Of a DNA stretch of 5,460 nt, positions 1 through 4,766 are shown piece after piece. Every line of letters begins with the position of its first letter. The stretch's first letter is position 1. This DNA is from Actinomycetota bacterium (lineage in GTDB: Bacteria; Actinomycetota; Acidimicrobiia; Acidimicrobiales; SZUA-35), in contig JAQCHM010000244.1 in NCBI GenBank assembly GCA_027730885.1, positions 1 through 5,460 of the forward strand, in the 5' to 3' direction. Under the pieces are notes generated by a model. That model searched no databases, was not told the DNA's origin, and saw nothing but the letters and a program-made list of their open reading frames with translations. The translations under genes and the position numbers were made by a program.

Positions 1-23
1 GGTCGGGCGTTGGGGTGGTGGGG

Positions 24-1196
24 CTAGGCCGAGATCAGGACGCCGGATGCTTCCAGGGCATCGAGCTGGGAGGCGGCGAGACCCAAGATCTCTGCGAACA
101 CCTCTCGGTTGTCGGCGCCGCGGGCTGCCACGTGACCGGTGGTTCCGATGCCGTCGGCGAGAGCGGGGCGGGCCGGGACGTCGAATCCTGCATCGGTTGT
201 GGCGAACAGCTGGCGGTGGGCTGCGAAGTCCGTGGCTGCGAGGTCGTCGATCGACCGCAGTTCGGCCGCTGCGAACGGCGAGCCTGCCTCGAGAACGGTG
301 AGGAACTCCCCGAACGTGTCGAAGCTGCCCGCCCACTCGGCGATGAGTTGGACCAGATCCGCCCGATGCGCCTCTCGTGTCAGCGGATCGGCGAAGCGCG
401 GGTCGGTCAGGAGATCGGGGCGGTTCATCAGCGGTGGTAGGTATTCGAACCAGGTGACGGGGTTGCCCGCGATGCCCCACACCCGGCCATCCGGCAGCTG
501 CAACACCGGCGATTGGTCACACGCTCCGTTGTTGGTGCCGACCCAACCGCCGGCCAATTCCACCGCAACCCATTCCTGCATGTAGACCAGGGACTCGATC
601 ATGCAGACGTCGAGGTGGCCGCCGACGCCGGTGCGCAACGACTGGACCAACAGGGCATTGATCGATGCTGCAGCGAGCATGGCGGTGACCGCATCGCCCA
701 ACACCAGCGCAGGCTGCCGGGCGGGCCGATCGGTCTTTCGGGCGTCGTACTCGAGCAGGCCCGATACGAGATGACCGGCGGGCGCATAGGCCCGACGTCC
801 GGCCCATGGGCCGGTCTGGCCGAAGCCGGTGATCGAGCAGTAGACCAAGCCCGGCTGGCGCCGGAGGAGTACGTCGGCCCCGAGTCCGTACTTGGCCATG
901 ACGCCTGGGCGGAAGTTCTCGACCACTACGTCGCAGGTCGCAGCCAGATCGAGGAGCAGTTGACTTGCCCCTTCCGCGGTCAGGTCGACGGAGCAGAACC
1001 GCTTCCCGGCGTTCTGCTGACAGAAGTAGGGATTCATGTCGCCCGGACTGTGCGGTGGGAACGTGCGGCTGAGATCTCCCTCCGGTGGCTCGATCTTGAT
1101 GACCTCCGCCCCCTGATCGGCCAGGATCCGGGTGGCCATGGGTCCAGCGACGACGCGCGTCAGGTCGAGCACGCGGATGCCGTCGAGTGGTCGCAT
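24..1196 (-). CDS. Family III CoA-transferase (CaiB/BaiF type)
   Basis: Predicted to move CoA from an acyl-CoA donor to a free carboxylic acid in the cytoplasm, activating it for degradation. The 390-residue product has the usual family length. Visible hallmarks are the N-terminal LDLTRVVAGP (residues 10-19), ADQGAEVIKIEPP (26-38), VENFRPG (92-98) and SITGFGQTGPW (121-131). Asp168, in LVLGDAV, sits where formyl-CoA transferase has its catalytic Asp (about 169). The reading frame stays open upstream to 1544, but that extension is Arg/Pro-rich, overlaps the DUF35 gene and has no family similarity. The ATG at 1196 is chosen because the family motif begins directly after it and GAGG lies 6 nt upstream. 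It is the third gene of the thiolase-like/DUF35 operon. Family assignment is firm; donor and acceptor are unknown. A racemase of the same fold (AMACR type) is the main alternative. Confidence 0.9.
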   Translation of the reverse strand: MRPLDGIRVLDLTRVVAGPMATRILADQGAEVIKIEPPEGDLSRTFPPHSPGDMNPYFCQQNAGKRFCSVDLTAEGASQLLLDLAATCDVVVENFRPGVMAKYGLGADVLLRRQPGLVYCSITGFGQTGPWAGRRAYAPAGHLVSGLLEYDARKTDRPARQPALVLGDAVTAMLAAASINALLVQSLRTGVGGHLDVCMIESLVYMQEWVAVELAGGWVGTNNGACDQSPVLQLPDGRVWGIAGNPVTWFEYLPPLMNRPDLLTDPRFADPLTREAHRADLVQLIAEWAGSFDTFGEFLTVLEAGSPFAAAELRSIDDLAATDFAAHRQLFATTDAGFDVPARPALADGIGTTGHVAARGADNREVFAEILGLAASQLDALEASGVLISA

Positions 1197-1202
1197 CGTT
1201 GG

Positions 1203-1206
1203 CCTC
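1203..1206 (-). promoter_or_regulatory. Ribosome-binding site of the CoA-transferase gene
   Basis: On the minus strand GAGG lies 6 nt before the ATG at 1196 and overlaps the TGA stop of the DUF35 gene (1205-1207). This supports the downstream start and suggests that ribosomes finishing DUF35 re-initiate on the CoA-transferase. Confidence 0.55.
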
Positions 1207-1660
1207 AGAATTTCCAGTGCAGCAAGCTGAACGCCGGCTCGTCGTCGGGATGGTGTTCGAAGACACCGTGGACCGGCGCGCCGATCACCAGTTCCTGGTG
1301 GGGACCACCGACGAGGTTGCCGACGATGCGGACGCCGTCGGCGGCCGGCAGTTCGACCAGGACGATGACATAGGGTCCTTGATCGGCCAACGCCGGGTGG
1401 ACCGGATGCCACACACGCTGGTGGCTGTAGAGGATGCCCTCGGCCGGGGTGTCCTTGTAGGTGAGGTCGAAGGAATGGCAACGATGGCAGACCCATTCGG
1501 GACCCCACTGGAACTTGCCGCAGCCGTTGCAGAACTGCAGGCACAGGCGACCGTCGCGCAGGCCGTCCCAGTAGGCGGTGTCGAGACCGTCGCGGGAGGC
1601 GACGGGTTTCGGCAACCCCGGCAGGAGATAGGAATCGGAGGGGGTGGTTGGGCTGTTCAC
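1205..1660 (-). CDS. DUF35 zinc-ribbon/OB-fold protein, partner of the thiolase-fold enzyme
   Basis: A 151-residue protein with the two-part DUF35 architecture. A helical N-terminal stretch (about residues 22-40, containing YWDGLRDGRL) leads into a rubredoxin-like zinc ribbon with Cys44, Cys47, Cys58 and Cys61 (C-x2-C-x10-C-x2-C). A C-terminal OB-fold follows (about 70-145; YVIVLVELP and GNLVGG are typical strands). DUF35 proteins bind thiolase-superfamily enzymes, as in the archaeal thiolase/HMG-CoA synthase complex and in Ltp2-ChsH2(DUF35) of steroid degraders, where DUF35 is needed for aldolase assembly. Here it is a separate polypeptide without a MaoC hydratase domain. The GTG start at 1660 overlaps the stop of the thiolase-like gene by 4 bp and has GAGG 7 nt upstream. 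The frame extends upstream to 1816, but that part is Arg-rich and lies antisense-free over the thiolase-like C-terminus in another frame, so it is rejected. It probably has no activity by itself. Confidence 0.88.
   Translation of the reverse strand: MNSPTTPSDSYLLPGLPKPVASRDGLDTAYWDGLRDGRLCLQFCNGCGKFQWGPEWVCHRCHSFDLTYKDTPAEGILYSHQRVWHPVHPALADQGPYVIVLVELPAADGVRIVGNLVGGPHQELVIGAPVHGVFEHHPDDEPAFSLLHWKF
1657..1660 (-). other. GTGA stop/start overlap (translational coupling)
   Basis: The minus strand reads GTGA: GTG (1660-1658) starts the DUF35 gene and TGA (1659-1657) ends the thiolase-like gene. A 4-bp overlap of this kind normally couples translation and suits two subunits made in fixed ratio. 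Confidence 0.8.
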
Positions 1661-2838
1661 AGTGCGGCCTCGCTTCCGAACACGCAGGCGCTGACGGGAG
1701 TGACCATCGGGCCGGAATGGACCATCGACACGTTGACGTCGGGGACTTGGCTGGTCGACTCGCCCCAGATCTGTCGGACGGCCTCGATGTTGAGCTCGAG
1801 TCCGTGCATGTAGCACTCGGCCAAGTTGCCGCCGCTGGTGTTGAGCGGCAGTTTCCCGGTCGGGGCGACGAAGTTCTCGAACGTGAAGTAGTCGTTCACT
1901 TCCTCGGGGGAGCAGAAGCCGAACTCGACGATGCTCATCATCACGCCGCCGGTGAAGTTCTCATAGCTCTGCAGGACGTCGACGTCGGACGGGCCGATCT
2001 TGGCCATGTCGTAGAGGCGAGGAGCGACCGTGGGGAACGACGACGATCCGTAGTCGGGTGTGTTGTGCACGGGCGCTCCGGCACGGTGGTGCGAGCCGGA
2101 TACGGCGCCCAGCACGTAGCAAGGCGGGCGAGCGAAGTCCTTGGCTCGGTCGGCGGAGACGATGAGCATGGCGGCAGCGCCGTCGTTCTCCTGACAACAG
2201 TCGAAGAGCCGGAAGGGCTCGGTGATCCAGCGCGACGAGTCGTAGGTCTCCTCGTCGAGCGGCCGACCGTACATGATCGCCCGGGGGTTGTTCTGGGCGT
2301 GGTGATAGGAGGCGAGTGATATGGCCTTCTGGGCATCGTGGCCGACACCGTGATCGTGCATGAAGCGCGTGACCTTCATGGCGAACTGCTGGGCCGCGGA
2401 CATCAGTCCGTACGGCACCGTGTGGGCGCCGGTGCCCGAGATGGTGTTGTTGCGTGGTCCTTGCCCGAAGCGTCCGAACTGGCCCTGGGCCAAGGCTCGG
2501 AAGACCACGACGGCCTCGGCTTGGCCGGTGGCGACGGCCGCGGCAGCGTTGGCCAACGCCCCGGAGCCCCCGCCTCCTCCGCCTCCCCATTGCATGCTGG
2601 CGAAGCGAAGGTCGTTGATCCCGATGGCCGCGGCGAGCCGGGAAGCGTCGCTGCGGTCGTTGCTGTACGACGAGAACCCGTCGACGTCTCGAGGCGAGAT
2701 GCCGGCGTCCTCGCACACGTTCAGCACGGCTTCGATGGCCATCTTGAACTCGGGGTCGGGCGACTGGCCCCAGCGGTAGTACTTGGTTTCGGCGACGCCC
2801 ACCACGGCGGCCTTACCTCGCAATGTGCGTTCGGTCAT
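1657..2838 (-). CDS. Thiolase-fold lipid-transfer-protein-like enzyme, probable Ltp2-type aldolase
   Basis: A 393-residue, single-domain member of the SCP-x/lipid-transfer-protein branch of the thiolase superfamily. The fold shows in KAAVVGVAETKY (9-20), the middle LFDCCQENDGAAAMLIVSA (211-229), DVLQSYENFTGGVM (287-300), NTSGGNLAECYMHGL (333-347) and the C-terminal VHSGPMVTPVSACVFG (373-388). The loop that carries the nucleophilic Cys in true thiolases reads QWGGGGGGGSGAL (83-95), so no Cys is there. The GHP catalytic His motif and C-terminal CxG motif are also absent. Tyr292 and Tyr343 lie at positions matching tyrosines implicated in the Ltp2 retro-aldolase that removes the steroid side chain. 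C-C cleavage of a beta-hydroxyacyl-CoA by retro-aldol chemistry is therefore inferred, with the downstream DUF35 as partner. The ATG at 2838 has a purine-rich GAGAGGGG just upstream and is the first gene of its operon. The alternative is a non-catalytic or differently acting thiolase homologue. Confidence 0.85.
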   Translation of the reverse strand: MTERTLRGKAAVVGVAETKYYRWGQSPDPEFKMAIEAVLNVCEDAGISPRDVDGFSSYSNDRSDASRLAAAIGINDLRFASMQWGGGGGGGSGALANAAAAVATGQAEAVVVFRALAQGQFGRFGQGPRNNTISGTGAHTVPYGLMSAAQQFAMKVTRFMHDHGVGHDAQKAISLASYHHAQNNPRAIMYGRPLDEETYDSSRWITEPFRLFDCCQENDGAAAMLIVSADRAKDFARPPCYVLGAVSGSHHRAGAPVHNTPDYGSSSFPTVAPRLYDMAKIGPSDVDVLQSYENFTGGVMMSIVEFGFCSPEEVNDYFTFENFVAPTGKLPLNTSGGNLAECYMHGLELNIEAVRQIWGESTSQVPDVNVSMVHSGPMVTPVSACVFGSEAAL

Positions 2839-2842
2839 TGCA

Positions 2843-2850
2843 CCCCTCTC
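2843..2850 (-). promoter_or_regulatory. Ribosome-binding site of the thiolase-like gene
   Basis: GAGAGGGG on the minus strand ends 4 nt before the ATG at 2838. The GAGAGG core is 6 nt away. The strong Shine-Dalgarno fixes this start. Confidence 0.6.
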
Positions 2851-2862
2851 GGTTCGGCGGCG

Positions 2863-2892
2863 ACCTTACCCCTCACGCCAAGATCCAGGAAA
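2863..2892 (-). promoter_or_regulatory. Possible promoter of the thiolase-like/DUF35/CoA-transferase operon
   Basis: The minus strand has TAAGGT (2868-2863), matching the TAnnnT form of an actinobacterial -10 box, with a weak T-rich -35-like TTTCCT about 18 bp upstream. Transcription would begin near 2856 and give a short leader containing the ribosome-binding site. Only the -10 box is reasonable; the call rests on position and is tentative. Confidence 0.28.
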
Positions 2893-2923
2893 ACGCGGGT
2901 TCCGGGCATCGAAGCGGCCGGAG

Positions 2924-2952
2924 CTGACGGTTGCGGCGGAGTGATCTACGCT
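2924..2952 (+). promoter_or_regulatory. Possible promoter of the SDR gene
   Basis: CTGACG (2924-2929) and TACGCT (2947-2952) are spaced by 17 bp, close to the actinobacterial housekeeping form TTGACn-N17-TAnnnT. The expected start of transcription, about 2958-2960, lies at the palindrome TCGGCCGA and would give a leader of about 30 nt. Confidence 0.35.
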
Positions 2953-2979
2953 CGGCCGACGAGAAACTGACCGACGAGT

Positions 2980-2985
2980 GGGGAG
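2980..2985 (+). promoter_or_regulatory. Ribosome-binding site of the SDR gene
   Basis: GGGGAG ends 4 nt before the ATG at 2990. An in-frame GTG at 2978 would overlap this site and lacks its own, so the ATG is the preferred start. Confidence 0.6.
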
Positions 2986-2989
2986 CATC

Positions 2990-3802
2990 ATGGGAAAGCG
3001 GATTCTTTTGACGGGGGCATCGACCGGAATCGGGAACGCCACGTTGCGACGTTTGGTCGATCAGGGCCACGAGGTCGTCAGCCTCGACGTCAAAGAGGCG
3101 CCGGAAGGCGCGGCCGCTCACGTGCACTGTGACCTTTCGGACCCGGCCTCCGTTGATGCTGCTGTCGGTCAGCTCGACGGTTCGTTCGACGGCTTGGGCA
3201 ACATCGCCGGGGTTGCGGGCAGCATGGGGGCCGAGCTGGTCCTGAGGGTGAACGTGTACGGCTTGCGACACCTGACGGATGCGCTGTTGGCGGCGGGGAA
3301 ACTGAACGATGGCGGCTCGATCGTCAATATCGCCTCGCTTGCCGGGATGGCGTGGAATCGTCATCTCGATCGGATCGCCGAACTGGACGCGGCGGCGGAT
3401 TTCGCAGCCGGTATCGGCGTCGCCGCGGCCTACGACCGGGGTGGACCGAATGCGTATGTCCTGTCGAAGGAGTGGGTGGTGTCCTACACCAAGCAGCTGG
3501 CAGGTCAGCTGCTCGATCGCAAGATCAGGGTGAACTCGGTGAGCCCGGGACCGGTCGACACGCCGCTGTTCCCCTACTTCGAGACCGATGCCGGCGCCGA
3601 ACAGATGGCGTGGATGAATCAGCAGGTCGGTCGGGTGGGAACACCGGACGACGAGGCCCAAGTGGTGGCATGGTTGTTGGCCAGCGACTGTGGTTGGGTC
3701 AACGGTGTCGACCTGCCCGTCGACGGCGGGCTGTCAGCGGGAATGGCGGTCGGCTGGGCCGACACCAAGCAATCGCCGGCATCGGTGTCGCGTCGAAAGT
3801 AA
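2990..3802 (+). CDS. SDR family oxidoreductase, 3-alpha-hydroxysteroid dehydrogenase/carbonyl reductase-like
   Basis: A 270-residue classical short-chain dehydrogenase/reductase, probably NAD-linked alcohol/ketone oxidoreduction in the cytoplasm. The N-terminal Rossmann motif is TGASTGIG (8-15). Asp33 at the end of the second strand favours NAD(H) over NADP(H). NIAG (71-74) replaces the common NNAG. The catalytic set is Ser116 (NIAS), Tyr156 and Lys160 (YVLSK), followed by NSVSPGPVDTP (182-192) and a C-terminal VDGG (244-247). Ser and Tyr are 40 residues apart instead of the usual 12-14. The inserted helical stretch (about 121-150) is what the Comamonas 3-alpha-HSD/carbonyl reductase HsdA also has (Ser114, Tyr155, Lys159). 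That suggests a hydroxysteroid or similar cyclic alcohol substrate, but not proof of it. The ATG at 2990 is chosen over GTG 2978 for its ribosome-binding site. It is divergent from the thiolase-like operon and appears monocistronic. Confidence 0.85.
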   Translation: MGKRILLTGASTGIGNATLRRLVDQGHEVVSLDVKEAPEGAAAHVHCDLSDPASVDAAVGQLDGSFDGLGNIAGVAGSMGAELVLRVNVYGLRHLTDALLAAGKLNDGGSIVNIASLAGMAWNRHLDRIAELDAAADFAAGIGVAAAYDRGGPNAYVLSKEWVVSYTKQLAGQLLDRKIRVNSVSPGPVDTPLFPYFETDAGAEQMAWMNQQVGRVGTPDDEAQVVAWLLASDCGWVNGVDLPVDGGLSAGMAVGWADTKQSPASVSRRK

Positions 3803-3812
3803 CGGGGGGACG

Positions 3813-4766
3813 CTACCTGACGCGTTCGTTGGCCAAGTCGAGGGCGACGTCGGCCAGCCGCTGGCAGTCCTCCCAGACCCGCCGGAAGCCACCGGGACCG
3901 TCGCCAGTCCGGTCCAGCGCGATGTTTCGGAACGGCTGGTCGTCGAACGGGCTGTAGGCATCCAGGATGACATGGGCACAGCCGAGCTCCTGCAGACGGT
4001 GAAGATCGGAATGGATCTGCTCGAGGGTGCCGTGGCCCATGAACCGTCCCTCGTCGGGCACACGATCGTCGGTGACGTGGAACAGGATCCGTGGACAGAG
4101 TTCGGGGCGCGGACGGCCCATCTCGTCGGCGATCGATTCCAGCCGCGGGATGGATCTTTCGGCGAACGAAGAGGCCCTGATCCTGATCGGGTGCCAGGCG
4201 GTTCCGAACTGCACGGCCCGCCGGATGGCGGCGTCACTGCCCCCGCCGACCCAGAGGGGGACCGTCGTCTGACGAGGTGGGGGACTGGTGTCGACATCCA
4301 CGCAGCTGACGAACCTGCCGGTGAAGGTGAGCGTCGATTCGGTCCAGTGGCGGAGGATGAGGTCGAGGTACTCGTCGGTCATGGCTCCGCGTTCGTGGTA
4401 CGGCACGCCCAATGCGGCGAACTCCTGTCGAGCCCAGCCGACGCCGACACCGAAGATCAGCCGTCCGCCGCTGAGCTGGTCGGTGTTGGCCAGCGAGCGG
4501 GCAAGCTCGAGCGGATTCCGATAGGGGACGATGATCACCGTCGTACCGATCGCGATGCGCTCGGTGACACCGGCGAGCCAACCAAGCAGGCCCAGCGGTT
4601 CGTAGAACGGCCCGGGGTAGCGCTCGCCGACGTCCGGGGTCACGGCGATGTGGTCGGAGGTCAGCAGGCTGTGAAAGCCAAGACGCTCCGCCAGCCGCGC
4701 CCAACCGCCCAGCGTTTCAGGGTCGGCGGCAGGACCGAAGTTGACCAGGTTCAGCCCGACCTTCAC
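3813..4766 (-). CDS. LLM-class (luciferase-like) oxidoreductase, probably F420-dependent
   Basis: A 317-residue single-domain TIM-barrel protein of the bacterial luciferase-like superfamily, of the type grouped as TIGR03619 in actinobacteria. Visible marks are the N-terminal strand MKVGLNLVNFGP, TSDHIAV (36-42), the block RIAIGTTVIIVPYRNPLELA (70-89), LSGGRLIFGVGVGW (98-111) and PLWVGGGSDAAIRRA (170-184). These family members usually use coenzyme F420, less often FMN, for hydride transfer; the cofactor is inferred from family. The substrate is unknown, and a role in reducing or oxidising an intermediate of the neighbouring pathway is only contextual. The GTG start at 4766 overlaps the stop of the upstream SDR gene by 4 bp and has AAGGA 8 nt upstream. 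The TAG stop lies 10 bp from the convergent SDR gene's stop. Confidence 0.87.
   Translation of the reverse strand: MKVGLNLVNFGPAADPETLGGWARLAERLGFHSLLTSDHIAVTPDVGERYPGPFYEPLGLLGWLAGVTERIAIGTTVIIVPYRNPLELARSLANTDQLSGGRLIFGVGVGWARQEFAALGVPYHERGAMTDEYLDLILRHWTESTLTFTGRFVSCVDVDTSPPPRQTTVPLWVGGGSDAAIRRAVQFGTAWHPIRIRASSFAERSIPRLESIADEMGRPRPELCPRILFHVTDDRVPDEGRFMGHGTLEQIHSDLHRLQELGCAHVILDAYSPFDDQPFRNIALDRTGDGPGGFRRVWEDCQRLADVALDLANERVR
4763..4766 (-). other. GTGA stop/start overlap (translational coupling)
   Basis: The minus strand reads GTGA: GTG (4766-4764) starts the LLM oxidoreductase and TGA (4765-4763) ends the MFE-2-like SDR. This indicates one transcript and coupled translation. Confidence 0.8.

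Larger units (their letters stand above)
2839..2989. promoter_or_regulatory. Divergent intergenic control region
   Basis: About 150 bp separate the divergent starts of the thiolase-like operon and the SDR gene. The region holds candidate promoters in both directions. It also has an 8-bp perfect palindrome TCGGCCGA (2952-2959) next to the forward -10 box, and two copies of CCGACGAG (2956-2963 and 2971-2978), 15 bp apart. These are candidate regulator sites. No known KstR- or KstR2-type operator (AACnnGTT-like, or AAGCAAG/CTTGCTT) was seen. No open frame inside it resembles a gene. Confidence 0.5.

Noticed and set aside
1..23. G-rich left edge as a terminator or upstream part of another gene
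   Set aside because: Only 23 bases follow the CoA-transferase stop. No hairpin or start signal can be judged.
1197..1544. 116-residue N-terminal extension of the CoA-transferase frame
   Set aside because: It is Arg/Pro-rich, has no family similarity, and overlaps the clearly coding DUF35 gene on the same strand in another frame. The family motif begins at the ATG at 1196.
1661..1816. Upstream extension of the DUF35 frame
   Set aside because: It is Arg-rich and lies within the conserved C-terminus of the thiolase-like gene. The GTG at 1660 has a ribosome-binding site and a GTGA overlap.
1648..2319. Plus-strand open frame of 223 codons opposite the thiolase-like gene
   Set aside because: Val/Gly/Glu-rich antisense shadow of a well-conserved gene with no convincing ribosome-binding site.
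2873..3661. Minus-strand open frame of 262 codons opposite the SDR gene
   Set aside because: It is antisense to conserved SDR motifs, its Arg/His-rich product resembles no family, and it would also overrun the divergent promoter region.
3789..3824. Inverted repeat CGCGTC/GACGCG around the convergent gene ends as a terminator
   Set aside because: The stem is only 6 bp with a 24-nt loop and no T-run follows on either strand. It is no better than chance in GC-rich DNA.
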